A stretch of DNA of 64,000 nucleotides from Combretum micranthum. Its lineage: Eukaryota > Streptophyta > Magnoliopsida > Myrtales > Combretaceae. The stretch is taken from the NCBI GenBank assembly GCA_024138025.1, contig JAMXBD010000970.1, forward strand, positions 1-64,000. The letters run 5' to 3'. Below, piece by piece: positions 23,493 to 36,900 of this stretch; within the stretch, counting starts at the first letter, position 1; every line of letters starts with the position of its first letter. The translations under genes were made by a program, and so were the position numbers. The notes beneath the pieces are model-generated. The model made no database searches. It worked only from the letters and a program-made list of their open reading frames with translations, and had not been told where the DNA came from.

Positions 23493-26400
23493 TGTAAACC
23501 CTTGAAATTCTCATAATTTTTAGAAAATAATTATAGAAGTCAGAAACTAAAAACCAAAATCATGAAAATCGACCCAAGTTAAAACCAAATTCTAAATAAG
23601 GTTAAACACGAGAATTCTTAATCTTGAGAAAAAGAGAACCCTCAAAACAAAATAGAAAATCCAACAATCAATTGATTCAACATTCATACGCCAATCAAAT
23701 CATCTATATGATTCTAACACGCAAATCAAGAAGATATATCCAAATAATGCTTGATAACGAAATACTAAGACCTTAAATCCTTCGGTGAATTTTAGAATCA
23801 AAATTTTCAATTTTCACCAAAAGTCAAACTGAGTCAACCCATAACCCTAAACTCGGTTAAACTATCCTGAGAACTAAAAAGTATTAAATAATCACAAATA
23901 AAATAAAATAAACTATAAATATTGAACTAAAAATATAATACAGAAAAAACCGAAAAATTTTATAATCATACGAATAAAATCAACAAGCTAGAAGTCAAAC
24001 CGGAACCCTAAAAGTCAACAAAGCTTACAACTAACCCTAATGTTTAAGATCCGGCAATCCCATGCTCTTAAACCCTAAACAACGAAATGGAAATAATTGT
24101 TGATAATAGTCCGTAATGATATAGGAAAGCTTAAAAATATCATATTCACAAATTCTAGTGTCCTTTTGATCCGAACAAGATCAGTTTTAAAAAATCGTGC
24201 CCCAGTACATCGGATGGCAAAAATATTCCGTTAATACCAATAGACTCATAAAAATATAAGGTTTCCAAAAATATCAGTTTTATAATTTTTTGGTAACTAA
24301 AAATTACATATATTGTATTTATACGCGTATTTTTATTACTACCGGTATTTTATTTTGCTAGTCTACTATTCATAGTACTTTTCTACTATTCATTACTATT
24401 AATCTACTCTACTTTTTTTTACTACCTATTCTTACAACTTACATACCTATTCTTTACAATTTTCTTTTCCCATAAAAATTCTACACCACATATTACTAAA
24501 CTTTTCTTACACTTTTCTTCCAAAATTAATTTTTAATCACTCCTCTCTCTCTCTTCCCATGCTTGCCATCCAACCCCCTCTCTCTCTCACTTTCAATTAT
24601 TTTTTTAATTAATTTAATTACATCTAATTTTCATTCTAAAACTCTATAAATACCCCTATCCTCCTTCATTCTTTCACACAATTCATTTTACTACCAAAAC
24701 TCTCTCAAATTCACTACACAAATAATCTCCATAAAGACTTCTCTCTACCAAAACTCTCTTCAACCAAACACTCATAAAAATCTTCCTCTACACACCAACC
24801 ATCTCTTATTTTCTACTACCCACATAATATCCCATTCATCTACCATCTTCATACAACATAAAAACTTTAGGTAAACTTCTTCTAACTATTTACTTTATCC
24901 ATTTCATGTAACTTAACATGACTATGGTGTTGTTTTTTGAAACTCATATGAGTAGTAAAAGCAACAACATGTTCATGTTTTGTTTTTGCACATGAAATTC
25001 CTATTTTATTATCTTGTTATTGTGCTTTTATATATGTTGTTATTAATGTTATTATTCATTATTATTGTTATTATTATACTAACTTCTCATTCATAACTAA
25101 CTAAATATATTTATGTATTTATATATAATCTTTAGAGCATATAAGCTCACTTGTTATTTATTTAATTTCATGCTTTGCAATTTATTTATTTCATGCTATT
25201 TTAAGACTAATCTTTTTAGTCTTAGACTTGTCATTATCAAGTTAAAATAGCCTTTTTTTATTTTCTTTATCCTTTATGGGACTAGTCTATTCTTAGTTCC
25301 GGAATGCATTGATGAAGCTAAGGCTCCCAATACTTGACCGGGTTACCTTAATGAAGCTAAGGTTCCCAATACTTGATATTATTACATTGCTTATTATTAT
25401 TATCTTGCTTTTCACCTTTTTCTTATATTTTCATCATCTACATACTAAATGCTCATAATACATACATCTACATAATGATATTGTCTCAACTAAATTTAAA
25501 AGTAGAATTTTTCTTTAATAAATAAACTTGAAACTAAATTTTCTATTATGTGACTTGCTATTAAATAATGGAGTTATTATCAACAACATAAAAATGGAAT
25601 AATACAAGTTTTTTCAAATAACGAAGATAGCTTTACTAAGAAAATATAATAAATAAACACTTTCTTTTCATAATATGGTAACCTAAGTCTTAGGAAAATA
25701 AATTGTTGGTATTCAAAGTTTTCACAAAAAAAAAAAAAAAAAGTTTAAGATTAAACTCTTTTCAACTCCATAATAAAACCAAGAAGCAAACTAGTTTTCA
25801 AAGTTGAGATAAAATCAACCCATAAAGTCATAAACCCACTTAGGAAAAATAATGATTCTCAAGTTTCTAAAGAATAAACTTATTGTCAAAGAATATAAAC
25901 ATGATAAGATAAAAAAACAAAGGATTTTTTATCAATAAAGAGGATTCTTTTCAAATAAAAATTGTAGAGGAAATAAAAGACCAAGTTTTAAAAAACAAAA
26001 ACTTATATTGTAAACAAGAAAATATAAGAAGACAAAACTCATTTTCTAAAACCATTCTAAATGCAAATTTATAAATAGGTTATCAACAACTTAATAAACT
26101 TTTGATAACTTTGATCTTTTATCACTAGAAGTAAAAATTATAAAAGATCAAAGTTAAAGGAAAATTGACTTGTTTTGGAAAAAGGAATGAGGAAAATAAA
26201 ATAAGAATATATTCATTTATAATAACCTAGGAAAATATAAAGTTTCTTCGAAACACTTGAAAAGAAATTTGACAAGTTAAATTTTAACACTTCAAAATGA
26301 ATTGTTTTAATGAAATAAATTGTTGAGACACTACCATTAGAATTTTTGCATATAAAGTGAGCTTATCTATATAATCAAAGGATTTATCAATCATATATAT

Positions 26401-27923
26401 ATATATATATTTTTTTAAATAGGAATTTTGAATGAAGTTGAGTTGGAAAATTGTTTCGCAAAATCTAGAAATATTCGTTTTGAATCTGTACCCCATGGTT
26501 TCGGATATGACAAAATAACCTTAGAAATGGATAGATATTTTTGAATAGGTAGAAAACGGTATATTATATGTAAAATTCCGAGTTAAAATAAGCAAGTTAT
26601 GGCCATTTTAAATTAGAATTTTATTTTATGCGATTTTAACGAACATGGTGAAATAGAATTAGAAAGTTTAAGTAGAATTTCTATGAAATACTCATCCCAG
26701 AAATTTATTTTATCTAGGTGATGAAGGATACGAGATTATCCTTCTTGAGAATTGCTACAACTAAGAAGATTGCAAAATGGACGAGTGAGTTATTTCTCTT
26801 AATTTTGTTACCTTGCTTGTGCTCGTAGAGTAGTGGCATTAGTATACTAAGAAAAGATAAAAAAAAATGGATATGTATGGGGAATCCGGGAATATGTATA
26901 CATGTGATTCTATGCTTATTGTGAAATGAGAATTAAGAATATCACAACTTCAAACTACCTATTTAGGTGTTTTGTTTACTTACTTGTATGACTGCTTATT
27001 ATTTGCTAAATTGATTGATCGCTCTTCCTAATAAACTTTAATAAGTTTAGCTTAAGAAAAACAAAACGCTCACGCATAGCATCCATCGAGTCACATTTCT
27101 TTCGAAAGGTTGCTACTTCTACACGTAGAGTTGGATTGGCTGTTATCGTGCTGAGATACGGGCCATGTTCCTACCTAAAGAATCGAAATCACTCGGGGAT
27201 TGCAGTTCTAGGATCGAAGCCAAGCTAACCGAATGCTTTGGGTGGGGACCTGGGGACTAGCAGTAGAAGGTCGAAGATCTTCATTAACAATTCCCTAACC
27301 TTTGATACAGAGGGGTAATTTCGTTCTATATATGGTTTCCAAATAACTATATATATTTGTGTAATCACGTGATTGTTGCATTGTATGCATAGCAAATGCG
27401 TGAAAATTTAAATAAACTTGTTTGAAACCATGGTGCGAATGAAAATGAATACCTCACTAAGCTAGTTGTAAGCTTATACCCCCATAGATTTTGTTGAAAT
27501 AGGTATACTTTGGCTTAAATCAAAGATCATGACATTAAAGAAGTCATGGAAGGATGTTGAACTTTTATGAAGGCAATGGGAACATAGGATGAAATTACTT
27601 TGTAAGGTTCCTTATATATAATGTATGCTATGTTAGTGTTTTGGAAATTTCTAATAAGTGTATTTATTTTGACTTACAGACAATAGAGGAATATACCCCT
27701 AAGAATTATAATTTACCATGTTCATATTTTATGATAAGTATTCTCCTTACCTTGTTACTTAATCATTATCAATGTAAATTGCCTACTTCGATGCTTTCCT
27801 TTGATTGTGATGTACGCCTTGTACATGATATGGAAGCCTTTGTGTGACTGAGGTAGTCATTCTTAGGCTTTAGTATTGTGTATGGCGGATTACCACGTTT
27901 AGGATACCCCTCAGAGCATGACA
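23493..27923 (+). mobile_element. Solo LTR, TGTAAACCC family, long class (4431 bp)
   Basis: The unit starts TGTAAACCCTTGAAATTC and ends ACGTTTAGGATACC...GCATGACA. TCAAC (23488-23492) and CCAAC (27924-27928) flank it, a 4/5 target duplication. Plus-strand landmarks are a TATA box (24644-24652), a CT-rich leader ending CTTTAG|GTAAAC at 24870, TTAGAGCATATAAGCTCACT (25132 on), a 67-nt block from CTAG to GTGAGT (26718-26784), CATCGAGTCACATTTCTTTC (27083 on) and AGCTTATACCCCC (27472 on). It is nested in the Athila-like element just inside its 3' LTR. It contains no open gene. Simple repeats within it include (AT)9 at 26393-26410. Confidence 0.8.
24644..24652 (+). promoter_or_regulatory. TATA box of LTR promoter
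   Basis: CTATAAATA is followed by CCCC and a CT/CA-rich leader of about 220 nt up to the donor-like AG|GTAAAC at 24870. Confidence 0.65.
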
Positions 27924-27928
27924 CCAAC

Positions 27929-28203
27929 CACCTATTTAAGAGTATATAGCCCCTTCAACCATTTCTCTAAGCGCAACAATCTAAAATGAAAGTATATTGC
28001 ATCCATCTTTCCCCTGGATCTTCTCCTTTTTATTGATCTCCTAAAATTTTTCATTCATTCCTTTTCAATTTTTTTCTTAAGCTTCTTGACCCATGTAGTT
28101 AGTTTTTGACTGATAATCTCGAGTTCATCACCCAAGTTAACAAACGTTATCCCCTCTAAAAGAGAACGTCCCTTGGACTTACTTACTGAGTCAATAAGCT
28201 CAG

Positions 28204-28234
<31 letters not shown>

Positions 28235-30340
28235 GAATCGATAGTGGGGAATGAATCTTACTCTTCTGGGGGACTAAGACCTGCTCATATCAATTAAATT
28301 TTCTTTGTATTGGATTTTTATTGTCTATAAAAGGGTCAAACTTCGCTCATCTGAGGGACCAAAGCCTGGCCTTACTAACTAAGCCTTTTTATTTCGTTCA
28401 CATATATATATATATATATATATTCTTGAAAAGATCATCAAGGAGAATCACTAAGTGAATAATTTCATTTGCCTTTTCACTATAGATTAAATGAGCTATC
28501 AATTTTTTTAAAAAAAATATACGACTCAATAAGCTTAGAAACATAACTAATTAACTATTAACTAAGGACCTTGATCCTCTTCTAAACTCTAGATTCCACC
28601 GTTAAATAGCAAGTAAATTTGTCTCACCTAGATTTTGTCATACAATTTTAACTAGATATGTCAAATTCAAAGTACGTGAGTAAAACACTAAAGTTGCTTT
28701 CAATTTTTGAATGTTATATCCAATAAACTAATGAATACAATTTCAAGGATTTCATAATTTTCAAAATTCAATTTATTTCAATGTGGGATTTTTGAATAAA
28801 ATTACATAAGAACACTAGCATATAAATGAGATCCATATCACTTATCTTTCTAATGTATCATTTCCCCATACTTAGAATGAAATATTGCCCTTAATGTCTA
28901 CTAAAGCAAATAAGGCTCAGAAAGAATAAAAGAAAGAAAATAAAATAAAAAGAGAAGGAACTGAAACTTCCCTAGTTTAGTTTGAAATTGTCAACATAGC
29001 AATCATCTAGGGAGTCATGTACGTGGAGCAAACTTGCAGTAGCAAGTCATGTAGATTTCATGACATAAAATCAAGTCTCATAGAGGTTTATGCTGTACAA
29101 AAAAAAAAAAGAAAGAAAAATAAAAAAATTAAGTTTAATAGTGAAACTATCCTAGAAGTCATCTGTGATTTCATGACATAAAATCAAAAAGTCAACTTAC
29201 AAGGATTGCCCATTAAGAGTACAAAACTGCATAAGAAAAAACAAAGATCAAATCATCAATCAAGCATCTCCATCGTCATCCTCATTGTCATCTTATTCAT
29301 CTTTAGCATCATCTTCTTCCCCATTCTCTCCTTCATCATGTTCCTCCTCTCCCTCACCATCTTCATTCTCTCCTTCTTCATCACCCTCTTCATCATCCCT
29401 TAACTCAACTAATTCTTCATTTTATGAGCTTAAAATTTCTAGGTTGTCCTTAGCTGAGTTGACTGCCTCCTTGTCTGTAGTTGTTGATGGAGCCTTTTGA
29501 GCAGGTATGGTAGCTAGAGTCTTGTCATCACTTTCAGAAGATGATTCATAAGTTGGAAGAAAGATGAAGATGATTTAAGGTAGCTAGAAAATCCTTGGAG
29601 GAAGTCAATAATGTAAGATCCAAATCCTCTTAGCTTTCCTTTCATTATTTATCATTTTCTTCTCAAGCTTATCTAACCGCTTCTCAACACCATTTGGGGT
29701 TTGGGAAGTAGAGGCACCAGGAGAGCTATAGGATCTCATCTACGGTGGTGTAGAGTACATCATCGTAGGGGTTTTGATTAGCTTCTCTAATCGCCAACTA
29801 GCAAATGATTCTTTTGTAACCTTAGTAATTTGCACACAAGGTATGCTAGGAAGCAGTTCCTTAAAGATTTTCATCCCCTGCAGCAATCAAGTGATGTATT
29901 GACCATAATATATACCTTTGGAGCATGAATCTAATGCCTGATGATAAAGTTAGTGAGCCAGCTCAACTCTTACATTGATCTTGTAGCAAGTTGCAATACA
30001 TAAATGAAGAACAACTCAAAGTTTTTCGCTACTTCCACATTGCTGTTTGTGGCACCAATTGTGTTTGCCAACATCCAGTGAATAACTCTATAATTAACAT
30101 TCTCCATGGAAGATTCCTTGGACCTTGAAGGGTAGTACTTAAGGCCCTAGTTGCATAGTACCTTCCAATATTCTAGTTGTGTAACCCTTCTAGGCTAACT
30201 ATTAGGTATGCTCGTGAATTGCTTAATCTAAATATCCTCTTTAGTCTACAACCCCATAAAACACAAAACTTAGACAAGTGTACCTTGTAGTGCTTTCCAT
30301 AAGCTTGGAATGAGATGATAAGTGCCTAAAGAACCCTATT
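27929..30340 (-). pseudogene. Post-pol gene remnant of the Athila-like element
   Basis: In the minus frame through about 30185-29770, pieces read YRVIHWMLANTIGATNSNVE, then VAKNFELFFIYVLQLATRSM, then LRNCFLAYLVCKLLRLQK, with stop codons between them. Farther on, at about 29270-29400, the minus strand encodes a long run of Asp and Glu. Athila-type elements carry an additional coding region after pol whose product is often called env-like, and I place this remnant there by position. Its function in the intact element is not established, and my match is to the general layout rather than to catalytic residues. A long poly-A (minus strand) is at 28217-28234, and (AT)n at 28402-28423. Confidence 0.45.
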
Positions 30341-30386
30341 ATTCACATTGTTTCAATATTATAATATATTAATTTTATGTGAATTA

Positions 30387-30700
30387 TTAAAGAAAATGAT
30401 ACTTATTTGGATAAAATATCAATTTCAAGTATAAAGGAAGATTTTGAGCTTCATGAAGACAATTGCCTGAGTTAAGTAAGATTTTAATGAAAAATAGGCA
30501 AATGGAAGATTTACGATGTGCATAACCAATTCTAAATAAGCTATGCAAGACACTAGTGTAGAGGGCGAAAATTGACCAGCAACCATTTTTAAAGTACACA
30601 AGGAAGCAACCCAAACCATGCAGCATGCTTATGTAGAGAATGAAAAGTGGACAGAAGCAATTCTTAAAATACATGGCTTGTTTGCACAAGCCATATTCGT
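30387..30700 (-). repeat. Diverged 77-bp tandem duplication after RNase H
   Basis: Two related units with period about 77 bp: GTGTAGAGGGCGAAAATTGAC (about 30555) and ATGTAGAGAATGAAAAGTGGAC (about 30632), each followed by CAGNAACCATTTTTAAAGTAC-like sequence. The minus strand is open for 100 codons across it, with the repeat visible as FKNCFCPLFILYISMLHG against FKNGCWSIFALYTSVLHS. It lies where integrase should be encoded. Confidence 0.55.
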
Positions 30701-30739
30701 GGCCGTGCAGGCCTCTATTCGTGCATTTTCATGAGTTTT

Positions 30740-31500
30740 CGTCTTACATAGAAGAGAAAAGGGTCCTCCAAAAGTAATACTTCAACTCAAAAAAGAATTT
30801 CTTCTTTTCATGGGAAATCATGTCTTGGGGGAAGACTTTAGCAACAAGGTAATTTGCAAAATTGGCAAATAGAGGGATCTCAGACTTAATTACTTCAGAC
30901 GTTACATATAATCATTCTTTTGGGAACTTGTTATTGATGTCTTCCTCCTTCAACTCCTCCAAGTGATGATTCTCCAGACAGGATAAATGGTTAGCTACTA
31001 CGTTCTTTGCTCCTTTCTTGTCTCAAATTTCCATATCAAACTCTTGTAAGAGGAGGATCTAGTGAATAAGGCATGACTTTGCATCTATTTTAAACAAAAG
31101 AAATTTAAGGGTAGAGTGGTCAATATAAACTATTACCTTAGATAGGATCAGATAAGGCCGAAACTTGTCAAAGGCGAACACTACAACCAGTAGTTCTTTT
31201 TCAGTGGTAATGTAGTTTTCCTGAGTGACATTGAGAGTTCTAATGGCATAATAAATGGTTGATTTTTTTTCCCTTTGCTATCCAAAACTACCTTGACCGC
31301 AAAATCACTTGCATTGCACATTAATTCAAATGGTAAGCTCCTTTCTGGAACTATCAAGATCGAGGCTTTAGCTAGCTGCTCCTTGAGGAGGTTGAATACA
31401 TCAAGGCATTCTTAGCTAAATTCAAATTGCACATCCTTTTCTAATAGCCTTGTCAAAGGTTGGGCTATCTTGAAGAAGTCCTTTATGAACCTCCTGTAAA
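30740..31500 (-). pseudogene. RNase H domain and RT connection of the Athila-like pol
   Basis: Minus-strand pieces, separated by one frameshift and several stops, read FLGHVGFYRRFIKDF (connection domain), SLPFELMCNASDFAV (start of RNase H, where an Asp of the catalytic set appears as part of NASD), YITTEKELLVVVFAFDKFRP, and NVVANHLSCLE, which ends the domain. In the living element RNase H degrades the RNA of the RNA/DNA hybrid. Shortly after, the frame reads IPLFANFANYLVAKVFP, the normal tether to integrase, and then homology stops near 30740. No HHCC zinc finger or D,D-35-E core follows, so integrase appears deleted. Confidence 0.8.
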
Positions 31501-32250
31501 AACCTACGTGGCCTAGGAAGTTACAATCGCTTTAACTGATGATGGAAGAGGAAGTTTAGCAATGATCTCAATTTTTGTCTGATCCACTTTTATCCTCTTG
31601 TGAGACACTTTATGCCTGCCTTCTTTACACATGAAGTGACATTTCTCCCAGTTAAGTACCAAATTAATTTAATTACACCGGGTCAAAACTTATTCCAAAT
31701 TTTTGAAACAATCATTAAATGAGTCACTAAAGATAGAAAAATCGTCCATGAACACTTCCATAATGTTTTCTACCAGATCATCAAATATAGCTATCATGTA
31801 CCTTTAGAAGGTAGCTGGTGCATTACAAAGCCCAAAGTGCCATAAGGACAAGTGAACATTGTTTTATCTTGATCTTGAGGGCAATAGGTATCTAGTAGTA
31901 ACTAGACATACCATCCAAGTAGCAGTAAAACATATGACCTACAAGCCTTTCGAGCATCTGATTAATGAAAGGTAAAGAGAAATGGTCTTTACAAGTAGCT
32001 TCATTTAGCTTTATGTAATCTATGCATACTCACCATCTTGTGATTGTTCTCATAGGAATTAGCTCATTTCTTTCATTTGAGACCTCAATCATCCCTCTCT
32101 TTTTAGGCACAACTTGCACTGGGCTTACCCAAGAACTATAAGAGATTAGGTAGATTAGTCCAGAATCCAAAAGCTTGATTGCTTCCTTTTTCACTACCTC
32201 TTTCATATTTAGATTCAATCTTCTCTAGGGCTGTACAACCAATTTGAATC
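31500..32250 (-). pseudogene. Reverse transcriptase of the Athila-like pol
   Basis: The minus strand from 32218 reads VVKKEAIKLLDSGLIY, SSWVSPVQVVPKK and NELIPMRTITRW, then a stop, then CIDYIKLNEAT, FINQMLERLVGHMFYCYLDG, PYGT, FGLCNAPATF (frameshifted, with a few residues missing before it), VENIMEVFMDDFSIF and LVLNWEKCHFM. The catalytic pair is present as FMDD, and the first catalytic Asp lies in YLDG. At least three stops and two frameshifts make it inactive. The order and wording are those of Ty3/gypsy reverse transcriptase. Confidence 0.9.
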
Positions 32251-32840
32251 CATCTTCAAATAAGATTCTATGAGTGCATAAAGAAGGGTTGACACCTTTG
32301 ATATTAGATATCTTCCAAGCAACTGCTCACTTATGCTCCTTGAGGATTGTTAATAACCGATCTTTCTATTCACTGTTTAAGTCTGAGGTGATGATTATCA
32401 GTAACTTAGAGTTCTCTTACAAAAAGGCATACTCCAAGTAGTTGGGTAGCTACATCATATCTAAAACTAACGAATCTTTAATAGACGGTTTTAATCTTGC
32501 CTTAGCTTTTATTAATAGTTTCTCGAACCTTTGCTTGTTTGTAAACTCCTTATGCTTCTCTAATTGAGACATAATAGCTTTGCTTTAAGGTTCTACACTT
32601 CATTATATTCTATACTAATCAAACTTGACTCCAAAACATCCTTTAATAACATATCTTGCATATAATCTAAAACATAAGCATCAATAACATCAATGTTAAA
32701 ACAAGAATTATGACTACCATGGATGTTTCAATGTCGTTGGGATCTTCACTATGAGTTCCTCATCACCAACTTTAAGCATCAGTCTCCCATCACCTACATC
32801 AATGATGGCTCTGATAGTAGCTAGGAATGGTCTACCAAGA

Positions 32841-33251
32841 CTAGAGGTACTTCCGATCTTCATCCAACTCGAGTATCACAAAATCTATAGGAAATATAAA
32901 ATTCCCTACTTTTACAAGCATATCCTCGATGATTCCTCTATGTAATTTAACTGAGTGATCTACTAACTGTAGACTTATTTTGGTAGGACGAGGTTTTCCC
33001 AAACCCAGCTTTTTGAAGAATGAGTATGGCATCAAGTTGATGCTCGCCTCTAAATCTGCTAGAGCCTTCCACTTTATAGACAATCCTCTGATCACACATG
33101 GAATTGTAAAAGTCCTAAGATTTTTTAAGTTGGTCAACAGTTTGTTTTGAATTATAGTTGAACACTCAGCCCCTACTGTTGTAGTAGACACATCTACAAG
33201 TTTCATCTTATTAGATAGTAACTGCTTTAAGAATTTAGCATACTCAAGCAT
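32841..33251 (-). pseudogene. Aspartic protease of the Athila-like element
   Basis: A 136-codon open stretch on the minus strand. About residues 67-77 read DLEASINLMPY where the family has DLGASINLMP, so the active-site glycine next to the catalytic Asp is replaced by Glu. KLGLGKPRPTKISLQLVDHS, RGIIEDMLVKVGNF and DFVILELDED follow in the usual order. The upstream part (FLKQLLSNKMKL...TTVGAECS) matches the linker after gag. The protease would cut the gag-pol polyprotein. The G-to-E change probably abolishes activity even though this stretch is still open. Confidence 0.85.
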
Positions 33252-33419
33252 CTAAAGGAGTGCCTCAACCAATGGTATAGTTATGTGGAGCTGCTTAGAA
33301 AGCTCCAAAACCTTGTTAAACTATTCCTTATCACGATCTTGATTAAGACGAGCTGGATAAGGAATAGAAGGAATATAAGCCTTTACTTCGAAGGGTTATT
33401 CCTTGTCTATCTAAACTTT

Positions 33420-33992
33420 CTTTTCCTCAGGATTCTAATTAGGTTCTCTTTCAGGTTCCTTTCTCTTCCTAGATTATATTTCCTTCCCACTTCTCAAGCT
33501 AATAGCCTTAGCTTGCTCTTTTGGATTCTCTTTTGTATTACAAGGAAGTAAGGTGGGTTGCCTCTCTTATAGCATCTTGGCAAGTTGCCCAATCTGGTTT
33601 TCCAGATTATGAATAGAGGCTTCTTGGTTCCGATGTTGAGCTTCAGAATTATGAATGAACTATGTCATTAACTCTTCTAGACTAGGTTTCTTCTCTTATG
33701 GAGGAGGTGGGGGAAGCTATGGAAGTTGCTGAGGAGGTGGCAACTATGGCTTCTGGAATCCAGGTGCTGGGTAATTTGCACTCTACACATTTGAGTTGTT
33801 AGAATAGGAGAAATTGGGATGATTTCTCTACCTTAGATTTTATGTATTACTGTCTAGGTCATTCTGATATCTGCTTTGATTGTCTACATAATTAACTTGC
33901 TCAAGCGCTTCAAGATAAAAGTTTTCAGCACTAAAACTTCCATATTGGAATTGAGGTTATCCACTTCATACATGCTAGCACCCTCTTCTTTC
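33420..33992 (-). pseudogene. C-terminal gag part of the Athila-like element
   Basis: The minus strand reads a proline-rich stretch (about 33690-33770, PAPGFQKP then PPPQQLP), then SLEELM, QASIHNLENQIGQLAKM with one substitution, and EQAKAISLRSGKEI, interrupted by stops and frame changes. These are the conserved end of Athila-type gag. It was joined to the N-terminal gag at 37535-38352 before the solo LTR at 33993-37529 inserted; the CTTTC duplication marks the joint. Confidence 0.75.
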
Positions 33993-36900
33993 TGTTACGC
34001 CCTAAGTTAGTTTAATTGTAACAGTCTTGCCGTGTACACTAACCTATGGTAGAAGCTCACCACTTAGCTTTTATCATAGCTTAATACATATATGGCACAA
34101 ACAACCAATCCACTTTAAAGCAACGCCAACTCAACAGCAAAATCTAAATAATTACAATAATATAAGGATATTTCATTTCTCACTAATACAAAATACTACT
34201 AGAATTGTTTGTACTTGCTAAGTTACTAGCCTCCAAATCAAACTAGGCTATTTGAGTTACCTAGCTAATACCTTTAGCTAAAATGAAAAAATAGAAACTT
34301 AGAAAATAGTTCTTTTAACTCCTTCTTATTCATACTATTACACACCTGAGAATCCATAGTAATGTTAGCATCTACTACTTAAGTCAATCATAACCTATAA
34401 GAAAATCTATAAGGGAATGAGTAACCATAGCTCAGTCAGATGGATAGAGGTAAATATACATTTATATAAAAAACAAGAAGGATTATCAAACAATTAATTA
34501 ATGCAATACTTGAACAAGCAAATTCCCTCCACACGACGTTAGCTGGTCCATCATGAGACTAGAGAAAATAACCCTACTCTAGCCTAAGTTGAGGAGTTTA
34601 TAACGTGATGCAAAACAACTATCGACCAAACCCAAGCTTGTGCAATGGAGCTATGGATCCTCCCAAGACCTCCTCGAACATGTTCCTAACTTCACCACGA
34701 CCTCTTCTGTTGTTACTTAGTTTAGCTTTAAGGATATGAAAAGTTGGCTTTGCTAACTCTCTTCAGGGTCGATATTTGATCGTAGAATCTTAATAAATCC
34801 CCTATAGGGTTGCAATGCATGGCATTTTTTAAAATTAATCAAAGTTTTATTTGGTCTCATTATAAAGTGGTCAACCAATTTGGAAACACTTTTAAGGATA
34901 TCAAAATTCATCACAACACAATATAACATGGAGTAGCAAATCTGGAACAACCACAAGCAATGCATGCACACATCCAACCTATTTTACAATCACAACCATT
35001 GACACACTTCAACCTCTAAGTACCTTAAAATGGTACTCCAAAATGCAATAAAGCATTGATTCCACTTATTTGGATGGTGTTTGATTGGTCAACCTATAAC
35101 CCCAAGCCTTTTGTTGTTCGTGATTTCTATAAAGGAGGTTTATACTCAGTTTTCATATGATTACAGAAATTCTATACGTTATCTCACTTTGTAAATACCT
35201 ACTGAAATGTTTCCCTTATTTCATTACTAAAAATTTAATGGTTACATGTAAATATTAGCACAAACATGTTGGTGTATAAAAGTTTATACCTATTTAATGA
35301 TAATTAATGAATATTTTTTTGCATTTTTTATAATACAAAAAGAATAAAATATAAATTCATAAGATTTTAATATGTAAGTCAGTAACTAAAAGTTTTTTTC
35401 CATATTCTAATGTAAAATGTTATCAATCATACCAATCTACAATTAGAATATTGTTATGTATATTTTAGTGTAACTTCTCATGTAGATTTTAATTATTTAA
35501 ATATTATGTATAATATACCATTTTAATCTTCTTGAAACGTAATATTTAGTCGCAAAGGTTCGTTTTGGTTACAAAATATTTGTCAAAAAGACAATATTTT
35601 CAGTAATTCCATACGATAAGTAAATATTCGTATTCTTTGGGTACATAAGAATGCAATGAAAGTTATATATGTTATTAGTTTTCTCAAAACTGATATAGAA
35701 GCATTGATAGGAACTAATTTAAATGGTAATAAAATGACATGTAAGGGTTCTCTTTTAAATGAATTTCCGTTTTCTTTTAATCTGGAAGTCGGTCCATAAG
35801 TCAAATGCATTCATAGGTTTAATATGTAAATTTTAATAAATTGAAATAAAAATAATTAAGCATACATAAGAATTATCTATCAACTAGAAGGTAAACAAAA
35901 TAATATAAGGATGTCACAAAACAACATATGTTAACCTAAACTTCTAATAAAACATCATATGCTGATTTATATACATGTCAAATGTTAACATATGATTTTA
36001 CCACGTAAGATAAAACAACAAATAAGGTATTATTGATGTTATCATTAAATTGAATTAAATTTATTTATTAATTTTTTTTTTCAAGTATGATTATGTTTCA
36101 TGTTTTACCAATCTAATTGAATAGTTCACAATCATACTTTAGAAGTATGCACAGAATCAAGTGTTAAAAAAAAGAATAAAAATGGCCTTAAGTCATTGTT
36201 GAAATAACTACTACTAGCTTGAATATTGGATTCCTAATAGTGAGACTATTCTGTAAATCAACTCTCACATATATTTTATTACTAGTCAATACTAATAACA
36301 TTCCATAATGTACCCACTAGTTCTGTAAAGTTAGATATCAAATACATTATGTAAAGTTAGATATGAAATCTCAATAATTTTGTCCCGAAGTCTAGATCTA
36401 TCCACATTTCACCATACGCACCTTTTAGTAGTGTGTATATGTATATATTTAATCTTATATTTGCAAACTTACACTGAAATTCCTTATATCTAGTGGAATC
36501 ATTTCAAAAAAATTTCTATTTCTAAAAGAAATTTTAGAAAATCATATTCAATATTCAATTCATGTTAACTTTAATATTATCAATATAACAATAAAATCTT
36601 CTCCTTTAATATAAATAAGCATAAACTTACCTCTGTTGGACTTAATTTTCCCTTGCCATTGCTCTAGAAGAACCGCAAGTTGTTATTATTATTTTTCTCC
36701 ATAATTTCTTCGACCTGTTTTCAATCTTCTTAGTCAAGTTTTTGAGATTTCTAGTATTCTTCCCCTTGCTTCAAAGCCCTAATCATAATTATATGTCGTG
36801 CGGTTAATTTTTTTTTTTTTTTTTCCTTTTCCAAGTGTGCTGTTTGGTATCAAATGACTATTATTTATAATAAATAATTCATATTAATTGATGACATTTG

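Noticed and set aside
29206..29500. Plus-strand frames rich in Ile/Phe or Ser
   Set aside because: They are the complement of an Asp/Glu-coding stretch in the minus-strand Athila-like element.
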